Assembly: GCA_021775255.1 (NCBI GenBank)
Contig: JAJFIA010000001.1
Span: forward strand, 310,001-374,000
Reading direction: 5' to 3'
Source of the DNA: Roseovarius sp.
GTDB lineage: Bacteria > Pseudomonadota > Alphaproteobacteria > Rhodobacterales > Rhodobacteraceae
DNA length: 64,000 bases
The notes under the pieces: generated by a model
Told to the model about the DNA's origin: nothing
Databases searched by the model: none
What the model saw: the letters and a program-made list of their open reading frames with translations, nothing else
Part shown: positions 36,269 to 46,757 of the stretch, one piece after another
How positions within the stretch are numbered: the first letter of the stretch is position 1
Layout of the letters: each line of letters opens with the position of its first letter
Made by a program: the position numbers and the translations under genes

Positions 36269-37603
36269 TTACCAGTTGTCTTTGAACCATTTTACCGCCC
36301 GCTTCAATGACCGGGCCGGATAGCGATCAACCGGCAATTCAAAATCCCACCATTCATCCTGCGGGTGTGCCGCAAACAGGCACATGCCCACGGCACTGGC
36401 AAATCCCGGCCCTGTGGCCGCCTGCGGCAAGCCATGCACTCTGAGCGGCCGGCCCAGCCTTACCTGCTGCCCCAGAATGCGCGCGGCCAGCCCGTCCAAT
36501 CCGGGTATCTGGCTGCCACCGCCGGTAAGGACAATCTGCTGACAGGGCAAATGATCAAACCCGGCGGCATCAAGGCTGGCGCGGACCTCTTCCAGAATTT
36601 CCTCAACCCGGGGGCGGATGATACCAATCAGTTCGGCCCGGCTCACGGTGCGGCGATCATGCTCGAAATCGCCGGTATCGCCGCCGATGTCGATCATCTC
36701 GCGATCATCCATGCCGGTGGCCACAACGCCGCCATAAAATGTCTTGATCCGCTCGGCGGTGGCGGCGGGTATCTGCAGGCCCATTGAGATGTCTTTGGTT
36801 ACATGGTCGCCGCCAATATTTACCGTATCGGCATAAATCATGTGTTTCCTGAGGAAAATCGAAACCCCGGTCGACCCGCCCCCCAGATCAATGCAGGCCG
36901 CACCCAGCTCCTGTTCATCCTCGACCAGAGCAGACATGCCCGAAAGATAGGCCGATGAGGCAATCCCGGCCAGTTCCAGATCACAGCGCGACACGCAATG
37001 CGCCAGATTTCGCACCGCATCCTCGCCCACCGTCACCATATGCATATCGGTCGAAAGCACCTGCCCGATCTGCCCGCGCGGATCCAGCAGGCCCGAACGG
37101 TGATCCAGCGCAAAATTGATCGGCTGGGCGTGTAAAACACTGCGGCCATCGCCAAAATCGGGCACATCACAGGCGGCCAGCACCCGGCTGATATCATCCT
37201 CCGAGACAACATCCCCGGCCAGATCAACCTGCCCCGCCAGCCCGTATGAGCGCGGGTTGGCACCGGAAAAACAGGCAATCACATGATCCACCCGGATTTT
37301 CGCCATCTTCTGCGCCGCCTGAATGGCGGTTCTGATCGCGCGCTCGGTTTCCTGCATCACGTTAATCTCGCCGGTTTTCACCCCGCGCGAGCGTGTGGTT
37401 GCCGCACCAATGACGCGAAATCCCGATTGCCCGGCCATGGCCCCGATGCCTTCGGCCTCGTTCAGGCGCTCGGTGCCGTCAAACCGCAGGATCAGACAGG
37501 CAATCTTTGACGTGCCCACATCCAGAACCGCCACAACCCCGCGCTGCATCGCAATCTTGCGCATGTTGCGCATTGCCCGCTGGCTTTCATAAAATTCGAT
37601 CAT
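36269..37603 (-). CDS. ftsA: Cell division protein FtsA
   Basis: A 444-residue actin-family ATPase that tethers FtsZ to the membrane. Seen: the phosphate-1 motif VVAVLDVGTSKIACLILRF (about residue 24), the 1C-domain region between, SAYLSGMSALVEDEQELGAACIDLGGGSTGVSIF (phosphate 2, seen in parts), and the adenosine motif IVLTGGGSQIPGLDGLA. The C-terminus ends SLKRAVKWFKDNW, the amphipathic membrane-targeting helix. The N-terminal extension MIEFYESQRAMRNMRK resembles other Rhodobacterales FtsA proteins, supporting this start although GGAG is very close to it. It is 13 bases downstream of ftsQ. Confidence 0.96.
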   Translation of the reverse strand: MIEFYESQRAMRNMRKIAMQRGVVAVLDVGTSKIACLILRFDGTERLNEAEGIGAMAGQSGFRVIGAATTRSRGVKTGEINVMQETERAIRTAIQAAQKMAKIRVDHVIACFSGANPRSYGLAGQVDLAGDVVSEDDISRVLAACDVPDFGDGRSVLHAQPINFALDHRSGLLDPRGQIGQVLSTDMHMVTVGEDAVRNLAHCVSRCDLELAGIASSAYLSGMSALVEDEQELGAACIDLGGGSTGVSIFLRKHMIYADTVNIGGDHVTKDISMGLQIPAATAERIKTFYGGVVATGMDDREMIDIGGDTGDFEHDRRTVSRAELIGIIRPRVEEILEEVRASLDAAGFDHLPCQQIVLTGGGSQIPGLDGLAARILGQQVRLGRPLRVHGLPQAATGPGFASAVGMCLFAAHPQDEWWDFELPVDRYPARSLKRAVKWFKDNW

Positions 37604-37616
37604 TCTCCAACTGCCC

Positions 37617-38477
37617 CTATTGGTTATTCATCACACGCCACCATTCATTGGCGGCGTGTTTGTTCATTTTCAAAGTCGGTCGCGCGGCAAGCCGCATATC
37701 CACCACCGCCAGATCCCGCGCCAGCAAATCCTGCACCTGGCTCAGCACGATCACCCGTTCCAGCGCCTGCACCGGATATTCCTCGGGCAGCAAAATCCGC
37801 TGCCCCCGGTCCAGCACCACATCCCAGCGCCGCTCGCCCATCCGCACCAGCCCGCGCAGCCTTGGCTCAAGCGGGGCAAGGGCCGCGAGAACCTCCAGCG
37901 CCTGCACCACGGCCCGGTCGGCCCCGGCACCGACGATAACCGGCAGGTCCGCCCGCGTTGCACGGCTGTCAGCGCTTGAAATCCGCGCGCCCTCAATATC
38001 AATAACGCTCAGCCCCTCGCGGCTGCGCCACAGGGCAACAGGCGCGCGCTGACGCAGTTTTGCCGCCAGAATCCCGCCTTTTTGGATGCGAAGATCAACA
38101 CTGGCCACCGCCGGCAGGTCGGCGATGATCCGGCGCAGATCATCCAGATCAAGATCAAACGAACTGACTGGAAACTGCACTGGCAAAATCTCGCGTATCT
38201 CTTCCTCAACGGCCCTGTCCGCGCCCTCAACCACCAGCAGATCAACCCTGAATTCCGGGCGGTTTTCGATCTGTTCACGAAGATCGCTGAGCGCCAGCAT
38301 GAATTGCTCCTGCCGCGCCTTGTCCGACATGTAGTTCAGCCCAAGCCCAAGGCTGAGGCAAAACGGCAGCCCCGCCCGCAAAGCCAGCCGAAACCCCGGC
38401 CGCAGCAACAGCCGGTGCACGCGGTATGACCAGCGCGACGGCGCCGGATCTGTGCCGGGGCGGGTTACCTGTTGCAT
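37617..38477 (-). CDS. ftsQ: Cell division protein FtsQ
   Basis: A 286-residue bitopic divisome protein. The cytoplasmic N-terminus is Pro/Arg-rich, the single membrane helix is about residues 35-55, and a POTRA-like periplasmic region follows (RVDLLVVEGADRAVEEEIRE), then the FtsQ domain (SVDLRIQKGGILAAKLRQRAP, VIDIEGARISS, RLRGLVRMGERRWDVVLDRG). FtsQ bridges FtsB/FtsL and the septal synthase. The start at 38477 overlaps the ddl 3' end by 13 bases. The upstream ORF extension would run through ddl and is rejected. It is followed at 13 bases by ftsA. Confidence 0.93.
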   Translation of the reverse strand: MQQVTRPGTDPAPSRWSYRVHRLLLRPGFRLALRAGLPFCLSLGLGLNYMSDKARQEQFMLALSDLREQIENRPEFRVDLLVVEGADRAVEEEIREILPVQFPVSSFDLDLDDLRRIIADLPAVASVDLRIQKGGILAAKLRQRAPVALWRSREGLSVIDIEGARISSADSRATRADLPVIVGAGADRAVVQALEVLAALAPLEPRLRGLVRMGERRWDVVLDRGQRILLPEEYPVQALERVIVLSQVQDLLARDLAVVDMRLAARPTLKMNKHAANEWWRVMNNQ

Positions 38478-39385
38478 GAGGCATCCTCCACCATCCAGCG
38501 GCACAGCGCCGGGAAATCAATCCCCGCCGCCAGGGCCTGTTCGGGGCTTAATGAGGTCGGCGTCATGCCCGGCTGCGTGTTGGTTTCCAGCAAGATCAGC
38601 CCAGCAAGGCCGCGCGTCTCATCCCAGCGAAAATCGGTCCGGCTCAGGCCCCGGCACCCCAGCGCGCGGTGCGCCCTGAGCGCATAGTCCTCGCAGGCAG
38701 CGGCAATTTCATCGGGGATATCCGCAGGCACCACATGGCGCGATCCTCCGGGTTTGTATTTGGCGTCATAATCATACCAGCCATCGGTAAGGATATCCGT
38801 GACCCCCAACGCCCGATCGCCCATCACCGTAGTGGTCAGCTCGCGCCCCGGCACAAACGCCTCAACCATCACCAGACCGGGCATATCATCCGATAATTGC
38901 GGCGGTGCATTTGCCGCTTCATTGACAATATAAATGCCCACGGATGAGCCCTCATTATTGGGCTTCACCACATAAGGCGGGGCCATCACATGGCTTGCCC
39001 GCACCTCATCTTTGTGCACCAGACAGCTTTCCACCACCGGCAGGCCTGCCGCGCGATAGGCGGATTTGGTCTTTTCCTTGTCCATCGCCAGCGCCGAGGC
39101 TAGCACGCCGGAATGGGTATAGGGGATTTGCAGCCACTCAAGCAGGCCTTGCACACAGCCATCCTCGCCCCAGCGCCCGTGCAGGGCGTTGAACACAACA
39201 ACGGGGGAAATTTCCATGAGCCGCGCACAAATATCGTGGCCCGCGTCCAGCGTGACCACATCAAATTCCGCGTCCCTCAAAGCGGCGGCGCATTCATGGC
39301 CTGACGACAAGGACACCTCGCGCTCCGCCGAGGGGCCGCCCATGAGTACCGCAACTTTCGGGGTTGTTCTGCTCGAACGAACCAC
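38465..39385 (-). CDS. ddl: D-alanine--D-alanine ligase
   Basis: A 306-residue ATP-grasp enzyme that makes the D-Ala-D-Ala dipeptide for murein precursors. Motifs: VAVLMGGPSAEREVSLSSG at the N-terminus, FNALHGRWGEDGCVQGLLE, IPYTHSGVLASALAMDKEKTK (seen in parts), VVKPNNEGSSVGIYIV, GLSRTDFRWDE and ILLETNTQPGMTPTSLSP with the metal-binding asparagine. It uses a GTG start at 39385 with GAGG 8 bases upstream, which matches the family's SSRTTPKVAVLMGG start. It sits between murB and ftsQ as in a standard dcw cluster. Confidence 0.95.
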   Translation of the reverse strand: MVRSSRTTPKVAVLMGGPSAEREVSLSSGHECAAALRDAEFDVVTLDAGHDICARLMEISPVVVFNALHGRWGEDGCVQGLLEWLQIPYTHSGVLASALAMDKEKTKSAYRAAGLPVVESCLVHKDEVRASHVMAPPYVVKPNNEGSSVGIYIVNEAANAPPQLSDDMPGLVMVEAFVPGRELTTTVMGDRALGVTDILTDGWYDYDAKYKPGGSRHVVPADIPDEIAAACEDYALRAHRALGCRGLSRTDFRWDETRGLAGLILLETNTQPGMTPTSLSPEQALAAGIDFPALCRWMVEDASCNR

Positions 39386-39439
39386 CTTTATGCCTCAAAT
39401 TCCGGGCCATTTCAGCAGGCCCTTGTTATTATATTTGCC

Positions 39440-40378
39440 TTACGGCTTGTCCGGGGCCGTTTCGCCGACCCTCATGATTTCCCACTCTAGCTCTATTCCG
39501 CTGTTTTTGAAAACACTTTTTCGCACGTCCTCGCCCAATTCTTCCAGATCTGCGGCAGTTGCCCCGCCCAAATTGACCAAAAAGTTGGGATGCATGGGGC
39601 TCATCTGCGCGCCTCCGCGCCTTGCTCCGCGCATACCGGCGTCATCAATCACCTTCCAGGCCTTGAGATCATGCACGTCATCGGCGCGGCCCGTCGAGGA
39701 AAATCCACCGGGATTTCTGAATGTGCTGCCCGCTGTGCGCTCTTTGGTTGGCTGCGTCTCATCGCGCTTTTTTAGCTGAGCCTGCATCTTTGCATGCAGC
39801 GCCTCGGGATCGCCCTGCGGCCCCTCAAACGTGGCGTGGGTTATCACCCACCCTACGGGCAGATCGCTCTGCCGATACTGGAAATTGAGATCATCCGCAG
39901 TGAGCGTCACGATCTTACCTTGCCGCGTCACCGCCCGCGCCTCGACGAAGGCATCCTTTGTATAGGTGCCATAACAGCCGGCATTCATCCTGACCGCGCC
40001 GCCGATGGCCCCCGGTATGGTGCGCAAGAATGTAAGGTCTATGCCCGCATCCGCCGCCTTGCGGGCCACATGCGCATCCAGCGCTGCCGCCCCAGCTGTT
40101 ACCCGGTTGCCCTCAATCTCAATCCCGTTGAACCCCCGCCCCAACCGGATCACCACAGCCCTGAGCCCGCCATCGCGCACAATCAGGTTTGAGCCCACGC
40201 CGATGGGAAAAACCGGGACGTCCCCGTCAAGAGCGGCGAGAAACCCCGCCAGATCAGCCTCATCTTTGGGCTGAAACAACCAATCCGCGGGGCCACCCAC
40301 GCGCAGCCATGTGAGATCGCCAAGCGGGCGGTCAGGCGTGAGTTTGCCACTTGTGGGGGGAAGGTTTGGATATTTCAT
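39440..40378 (-). CDS. murB: UDP-N-acetylenolpyruvoylglucosamine reductase MurB
   Basis: A 312-residue FAD enzyme that reduces enolpyruvyl-UDP-GlcNAc to UDP-MurNAc. Motifs: [56 protein letters not shown], and [10 protein letters not shown] with the catalytic serine. The ATG at 40378 has GAGG 9 bases upstream. The frame stays open for 189 bases further upstream through a large inverted-repeat element, but that extension is not MurB-like. Codons for [10 protein letters not shown] (about 39839-39866) coincide with a copy of the palindrome found between ftsW and murG. Confidence 0.95.
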   Translation of the reverse strand: MKYPNLPPTSGKLTPDRPLGDLTWLRVGGPADWLFQPKDEADLAGFLAALDGDVPVFPIGVGSNLIVRDGGLRAVVIRLGRGFNGIEIEGNRVTAGAAALDAHVARKAADAGIDLTFLRTIPGAIGGAVRMNAGCYGTYTKDAFVEARAVTRQGKIVTLTADDLNFQYRQSDLPVGWVITHATFEGPQGDPEALHAKMQAQLKKRDETQPTKERTAGSTFRNPGGFSSTGRADDVHDLKAWKVIDDAGMRGARRGGAQMSPMHPNFLVNLGGATAADLEELGEDVRKSVFKNSGIELEWEIMRVGETAPDKP

Positions 40379-40403
40379 TAGAGACCTCAGCAAGCCCAAC
40401 GGG

Positions 40404-40556
40404 TTTTGAAAAAATGGCAGCCCCCGCTCGGGTGGGGGCATTGCGCCAACGATTGCCAAAAAAACGAAAGCACGGTTACCCCGCGACATAGCAAATAAAT
40501 ACCACGTTGCAAAAGCCCCCGCCATGGGGCGGGCGGGGGCTGCCATTTTTTCAAAA
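40404..40556. repeat. 153-bp element with 24-bp perfect inverted repeats in the murB leader
   Basis: The arms are at 40404-40427 and 40533-40556, exact complements beginning TTTTGAAAAAATGGCAGCCC. Each arm also takes part in a local GC hairpin (GCCCCCGC with GGCGGGGGC near 40515-40540; GCCCCCACCCGA with GCGGGGGC near 40420-40440). On the minus strand these local hairpins look like intrinsic terminators for the upstream gene. Long-range pairing excludes both. A MITE-like insertion or a leader switch for murB are the two readings. Confidence 0.75.
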
Positions 40557-40611
40557 TGGCAAAACATACAAACGGCTGAGGTTTGCCAAGAACTGCCACA
40601 GGGTTAATCTG

Positions 40612-41730
40612 CTAACCGCCACCTGAAAAATTCAACAAGTCCTTGGCGAATTGCAACAAGCGGCCATTGTTCACAATGTAATCCACTACCCATGTTACAA
40701 CTGCTCCGCCGCCAACCTTCGCAGCTGCCATAATCGCAGTGTCAGCAATTTTTCCGCAATAACGAGTAACAGATGCAATAGCCGACAAAATCTGCTTGGC
40801 TATCTTTCCTAAAACACCTTTATCTGGTTCATCCTTTTCCAACTCCTGGCTTGCATCATCAAGCCCCACCCAAATTATCGTTGTTTCCCGCGCCAGATCA
40901 AAATCGGAATCGACAAGATCAGGCGGCTGATTGTGCGACCGGTGAGCAGCCGTGGCTACTCTGCTATGAAACTCATCCCGCTCCGCCTGAAGGGTTGCAA
41001 CTTCAGCACGAAGTCTATGCAATTCCAAAATCTCCGCAATCCGCTCACTCACAGCGTAAGGTCCGGCCTCCCAAATCTCGGGATCAATCAGCGCAATTTT
41101 CTCCAGCATCTTCCAATTCTGCGGATGTCCCGCCAGCGCATCCTCATACCACTTGATCCAGAACGCCCATTCCGGGCCTTTCTCCTTGTTCACAACCTCA
41201 TGCCAGCTATCCTCTAATGGGTTTTCCCCGATCAGCCAGAGCGGCATGGCTAACGCATCTTCCACATGCGCGATTGTATCGCAATCAGATTGGAGTGATA
41301 CCCAGAAGGCCACGGCTTGGGCGGAGTTTGTGTTGGCGGCAGCATCTATGGTGGCTGATGTGGTGGAGGCGGCGGCAGCGCTAGCGGCAGCCGTGGCGGC
41401 AACGAAGGCGGTGGCAGCGGTTGCGGTGGTGGTGGCGCGGGCGGCAGCGGCGGCGGCAGCAGCGTTCTTTAATTCAGGGGTTGGCATTTTGGCGGTAACC
41501 CCTGAAATAAGACATGAGCGTAAAAAGGGCAACGCTGTCGAACCAAACATGCGTGCACTCCCTGTCACGCACCACTGCCAAAATACTGGCAATAACCGCA
41601 TTGCGGCCCGGTGGGCGATGGTCACGGCCACGGCGCGCGTAGCGTCCTTATCCAGCCCGTTGGTCTTGGGCCACTCGGTCAGCCATTCTTTGAGGCTCTC
41701 ACCATCCTTAATATCTTCAATCGCAATCAT
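40612..41730 (-). CDS. Unknown protein with Ala/Thr-rich low-complexity segment
   Basis: A 372-residue protein of unknown function. The N-terminal about 85 residues (IAIEDIKDGESLKEWLTEWP and TRAVAVTIAHRAAMRLLPV) are helical. A low-complexity Ala/Thr/Ser run of about 50 residues follows, encoded by GCN-rich DNA at 41340-41470. A middle domain has FWIKWYEDALAGHPQNWKML and DPEIWEAGPYAVSERIAEI; I recall similar A-rich proteins with a W-x-x-W-Y-E-D-x-L-A-G segment in other Rhodobacteraceae, but no function. A hydrophobic stretch near the C-terminus (IMAAAKVGGGAVVTWVVDYI) may be a membrane helix. It intervenes between murC and murB. The start is uncertain; an 18-residue extension to 41784 is possible. 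Confidence 0.6.
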   Translation of the reverse strand: MIAIEDIKDGESLKEWLTEWPKTNGLDKDATRAVAVTIAHRAAMRLLPVFWQWCVTGSARMFGSTALPFLRSCLISGVTAKMPTPELKNAAAAAAAARATTTATAATAFVAATAAASAAAASTTSATIDAAANTNSAQAVAFWVSLQSDCDTIAHVEDALAMPLWLIGENPLEDSWHEVVNKEKGPEWAFWIKWYEDALAGHPQNWKMLEKIALIDPEIWEAGPYAVSERIAEILELHRLRAEVATLQAERDEFHSRVATAAHRSHNQPPDLVDSDFDLARETTIIWVGLDDASQELEKDEPDKGVLGKIAKQILSAIASVTRYCGKIADTAIMAAAKVGGGAVVTWVVDYIVNNGRLLQFAKDLLNFSGGG

Positions 41731-41844
41731 GCCGCCAATCTGCGGCAGGGATGCAGGCGGGGCAAGGGGAAATGCCCAAAACACTGGATTACAGTTCGGT
41801 CTTGTGTGAATGTCATTTGCAACCTGTCATAAAGGAGGCCCCGG

Positions 41845-42564
41845 ATGCTGCTCCCCCGTCCATTCATTGCCCTGCTATGCGCCATTTCACTCATGGCCTT
41901 CACCGCCGCCTCGACCAGCTATGCTCAGCAAGCCGTGGCGCTGCCAGTGGATGAGGCAAGTCAAAACCCCGCGTTTTTCGCCTTTCGCGAGCGGCTGATT
42001 GCCATGGTCGAAGCAAAGGATGTCGAAGGCATTGTTGCCAATTCCTGTTCGGACATTAACCTTAGTTTTGGCGGTGCCGGAGGCCATGATGACCTGCGCG
42101 ATTTTCTCAATGTGCCCGAAAGCCTGTTCAGCGCGGAATATAAACATCTCGCCCCAAAACAGCGGGCTGAAAACTGGGCCAACCTGCTCAAGGTTCTGAC
42201 CCTTGGCGGGCAGTTTGATGCCGAGGGTGGATTTTGGGCACCCTATACATGGACTGCCAAAGTGCCCGACAGTTTTGATCCCTACAGCACCTATTTCATC
42301 ACCGGCGAAGATGTGCTGATGCGCGATGCGCCCTCAAAGGACGGCACGGCAATCGACAGCCTGAGCTATAATATCGTCACCGTGCCGTGGCTCAGCGAAG
42401 AGCAAAACGGTGAGGCGGCGGTTTACCTGCCGGTTGAGCGCCCCGGCGGCACCATCGGCTATGTGCACCGCGATTTCCTGCGCTCGCAAATAGATTACCG
42501 CGCGAATTTCAACAAACACGAAGGCGGTGAATGGAAAATGTGCCTGTTTCTGGCTGGCGATTAA
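41845..42564 (+). CDS. Exported SH3-like domain protein
   Basis: A 239-residue secreted protein. The signal peptide is MLLPRPFIALLCAISLMAFT followed by AASTSYAQQ, with cleavage likely after SYA. The mature part contains a helical segment (FFAFRERLIAMVEAKDVEGI) and a C-terminal SH3b-like fold (YFITGEDVLMRDAPSKDGTAI, then GTIGYVHRDFLRS). Such proteins occur in the periplasm; a cell-wall role is possible given the murB-murC setting but unproven. It lies on the strand opposite to the dcw genes and its stop overlaps the convergent DUF2484 gene by 4 bases. AAGGAGG precedes the ATG. Confidence 0.78.
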   Translation: MLLPRPFIALLCAISLMAFTAASTSYAQQAVALPVDEASQNPAFFAFRERLIAMVEAKDVEGIVANSCSDINLSFGGAGGHDDLRDFLNVPESLFSAEYKHLAPKQRAENWANLLKVLTLGGQFDAEGGFWAPYTWTAKVPDSFDPYSTYFITGEDVLMRDAPSKDGTAIDSLSYNIVTVPWLSEEQNGEAAVYLPVERPGGTIGYVHRDFLRSQIDYRANFNKHEGGEWKMCLFLAGD

Positions 42565-42809
42565 CGCGCCAGCATCCGCCTGAGCCAGCGCCCCAGATAG
42601 ATCATCGGCCAGCGCAGCATGCTTGCCCCCGCCGCCAGCGCCAATAGGCCCGCCCACGGCCCGTTTTGCCAGGTGACATAGCCCAAAAGCGGCACGCCAA
42701 TCGCCATCAGGAAATAGGCCCTGCGCCAGTAATTGTCGGATGAGGGCAGGATTGCCAGCAGATTGGCCAGAATGCACCACAACAGGGCAAGGATCACCGA
42801 AAGGCTCAT
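42561..42809 (-). CDS. DUF2484 family small membrane protein (second of a pair)
   Basis: An 82-residue protein with three hydrophobic stretches: LSVILALLWCILANLLAILP, RRAYFLMAIGVPLLGYVTW and GPWAGLLALAAGASML, ending in a basic tail RWLRRMLAR. It matches the DUF2484 proteins found between murC and murB in many Rhodobacterales; function unknown. Its ATG overlaps the stop of the first DUF2484 gene (ATGA). The tandem pair and shared topology suggest an ancient duplication. Confidence 0.8.
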   Translation of the reverse strand: MSLSVILALLWCILANLLAILPSSDNYWRRAYFLMAIGVPLLGYVTWQNGPWAGLLALAAGASMLRWPMIYLGRWLRRMLAR

Positions 42810-43072
42810 TTCGGCCCCTCGGGCGGGATGCGGCCGGTCATTTTTCTGGCGTAATAGACCAGGGGTTTGCGAAACATTGAAATGAATGCGGCCAGCGCTG
42901 CAACAGCGGCAAGCCAGCCAAATTCAGCCCCCAGCCGAAAGATCAGCACCGGGGCCAGCAGCAACAGCGCAAATCCCGGCGCAAACTGATAACGCATCGG
43001 CAGCAATGCCACAAGCGTGGCCGCCAGCACCCAGATAATCCCCCCCATCACAAGGCTCACATCAATCCCCAT
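42806..43072 (-). CDS. DUF2484 family small membrane protein (first of a pair)
   Basis: An 88-residue membrane protein: LVMGGIIWVLAATLVALLP, FAPGFALLLLAPVLIFRLG, FGWLAAVAALAAFISMF and a cytoplasmic basic end (RKPLVYYARKMTGRIPPEG). Same pattern as the neighbouring copy, hence a DUF2484 tandem duplicate. It overlaps the 3' end of the APC permease gene by 16 bases and the next gene by 4, so the three are translationally linked. A connection with murein synthesis is suggested only by position. Confidence 0.8.
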   Translation of the reverse strand: MGIDVSLVMGGIIWVLAATLVALLPMRYQFAPGFALLLLAPVLIFRLGAEFGWLAAVAALAAFISMFRKPLVYYARKMTGRIPPEGPK

Positions 43073-44244
43073 ATTCCCGCCAGCAAGGCAGCGGATGACA
43101 GGAAAAGGCCAAGCACCGGCACGATCATCGGTACCTTGAAGGCGGCCTCGGGGGCGCGGCGCTTCAGCATGATCAGGGCCAGATTGACCAGCACAAAAAC
43201 CGTCAGAAGGATAGAAGATGTCACCCCTGCCAATGTCGCGAGCTGCACCATAAGTGCTGTGATGATCACCGCCGAACCAATCAGGCAGGTGGCCAGAACC
43301 GGGGTGCCGCGTGTGGGATGCACATGATGAAAAACCGCCAGCGAAGGGCTGCGGCGGCCCAGCCCGTAAAGCACCCGCGCAGCCATGACGATCTGTGCAA
43401 GAACCCCGTTGAGTGCGGCAAAAACCGCAATCGCAGAAAGGAAATTTCCCGTGCCGCCGCGGCCTGCCTGCCAGATCAGCACCAGTGGTGTTGTGCTATC
43501 GGCCATAATCCCGGCAGGAACCGCCCGCACCGCCGCCACGGCAACCAGAATATAGGTGAGCGTGGTAATGGCCAGCGCCATCAGGATGGCCTTGGGCATC
43601 GTGCTTTGCGGGTGCTCAACCTCTTCGGCCATGTTGACGATATCTTCAAAGCCGATGAAGGCGAAAAATGCCAGGATCGCCGCCAGCCCGATACCCTCCC
43701 AATGCGGCATCGGCGGGGCTTGCCAATCGGCCACCACAGGCGCGCTGAACCCGGCCCAGATCACCAGCCCCAGCCCGAATAATTCAATCACGGTGAACAC
43801 CGCCACCAGAGCCAGGCTTTCCAATGCGCCATAAACCGCAACAGCAATCAGGATAAGCCCCACGGCAAGGATCAGCCAGGTGGCATCTGCCCCCCAAAAA
43901 GCATTCAGATATCCCACTCCGCCCCGCAGCACTGCACCCGCTGAAATAGTGCCGGCGGCAACAATTCCCAGCCCCACGATCAGGGCCAGAGCCTGCGAAT
44001 TCAGACCGGTACCAACATAGGCCGCCTCGCCCGCCGCTTCGGGGATGCGTGTGGAAAACTCGGCATAGCTCAATGCGGTTGGGGCCGCGATCAACCCGGC
44101 CAGCAAAAACGCCAATGGCGCCCAAATCCCGGCCTGCCCGACAACGGCGCCCACCAGGACGTAAATCCCCGCCCCGACCATGACGCCAACCCCATAGGCG
44201 GTCAGCAATCCCGGCCCGATGCGTTGTTTCATGGCGTCAGGCAC
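43057..44244 (-). CDS. APC-superfamily amino acid permease
   Basis: A 395-residue inner-membrane permease with about twelve hydrophobic segments. The APC signature is clear in GPGLLTAYGVGVMVGAGIYV (first helix, GxGIY), AGLIAAPTALSYAEFSTRIPEAAG, and AILAFFAFIGFEDIVNMAEEVEHPQ (sixth helix). Substrate unknown. The GTG start at 44244 has AAAGGAT at a good distance; ATG at 44232 is an alternative. The gene begins 5 bases after murC and overlaps DUF2484, so it is embedded in the division/wall transcript, an uncommon place for a permease. Confidence 0.82.
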   Translation of the reverse strand: MPDAMKQRIGPGLLTAYGVGVMVGAGIYVLVGAVVGQAGIWAPLAFLLAGLIAAPTALSYAEFSTRIPEAAGEAAYVGTGLNSQALALIVGLGIVAAGTISAGAVLRGGVGYLNAFWGADATWLILAVGLILIAVAVYGALESLALVAVFTVIELFGLGLVIWAGFSAPVVADWQAPPMPHWEGIGLAAILAFFAFIGFEDIVNMAEEVEHPQSTMPKAILMALAITTLTYILVAVAAVRAVPAGIMADSTTPLVLIWQAGRGGTGNFLSAIAVFAALNGVLAQIVMAARVLYGLGRRSPSLAVFHHVHPTRGTPVLATCLIGSAVIITALMVQLATLAGVTSSILLTVFVLVNLALIMLKRRAPEAAFKVPMIVPVLGLFLSSAALLAGIWGLM

Positions 44245-44249
44245 GGCGG

Positions 44250-45643
<1,394 letters not shown>

Positions 45644-45647
<4 letters not shown>

Positions 45648-46744
45648 GGGTGTGTTCCTTTACCGGCCAGAGCCTCAACCATATCCGCCAATGTCACATG
45701 CGCTTCGGGCATGGCGCATGCAAGTGCGGCCTTCGCCATTTTCTCAGCCTTGCCCGTATCGCTCAGGACTGCGGTTATTTGCTCTGATAGCATCTCAACT
45801 TCAAGCGCATTTTCAGCGATGACAATCGCGGCACCCGCCTCATTCAGCCCGCGCGCATTCGCCGTCTGATGATCGCCCGCCGCCGCCGCATAGGGGATCA
45901 GAATGGAAGGTCGGCCGATGACGCTGATATCCGCCACCGACGAGGCTCCGGCCCGGCTGATCACCAGTTGCGCCTCGCTCATGCGGCGCGGCACATCACG
46001 GAAAAACGGTTCGACCTCGGCATGGATGCCGTGCTCGGCGTAAAAGGCCTTTACCCGCGCGCCATCTTCATCGCGGGCCTGATGGCTGACCCGGACATTG
46101 CGCAAAATCTCATTGGGCAAACCGGCAATCGCGGGCGGCACGATGTCCGACAGGATGCGCGCCCCCTGCGAGCCGCCAATCACCAGAATTGCCATCGGGT
46201 AATCGCCGGGCGGGATATAGCCTGATCCGGCTTTCTCAAGCACGGCCGCGCGCACTGGATTGCCCACATGATGCGCTTCAACGCCCTCGGGCACATCGGT
46301 GGGCCAGGTGCCACAGGCCACCCGATCCACCCGTTTGGCAAACAACCGGTTGACCCGGCCGAGGATGCCATTTTGCTCATGCACCATACGCGGGATACGC
46401 AAAATCCGCGCCGCCGCCAGCGCCGGTATGCTGGGATAGCCGCCAAAACCCACAACCACATCGGGCCGCATGCGCCGCATCCGTCGCGTGGCCGAAAGCA
46501 CACCGCCAAGAATGCGAAACGGCACGGCAATTTTTGCCAGCAGGCCACCGCGTGCAAAACTCGCGCTCGAGATCTGCTCAATCTCGATCGTATGCGGGAA
46601 GCCGCCGGTATAGCGCGCGCCGCGTGCATCGGTGGATAGCTTCACCCGCCAGCCCCGGCGCAGCATAACCTCGGCCAGCGCCTGCGCCGGAAACATGTGC
46701 CCGCCGGTTCCACCTGCGGCAATGATCAAAAGCGGGGCGGTCAT
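45644..46744 (-). CDS. murG: MurG N-acetylglucosaminyltransferase (lipid II synthesis)
   Basis: A 366-residue peripheral membrane GT28 glycosyltransferase that converts lipid I to lipid II. Motifs: [20 protein letters not shown] at the N-terminus, [58 protein letters not shown], and [20 protein letters not shown]. The start at 46744 has GAGG 8 bases upstream; the 11-residue extension reads into the palindromic element upstream and is rejected. It overlaps murC by ATGA and follows ftsW after an 88-base gap holding the palindrome. Confidence 0.95.
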
Positions 46745-46757
46745 GGATATGCCTCGC

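Noticed and set aside
40379..40567. N-terminal extension of MurB by 63 residues
   Set aside because: The frame is open but runs through the inverted-repeat element, and the extension has no MurB similarity; a good ribosome site precedes ATG 40378.
41153..41809. 218-codon plus-strand frame with Ala/Val-rich stretch
   Set aside because: It is the complement of the Ala-rich segment in the minus-strand gene, whose flanking domains look protein-like.
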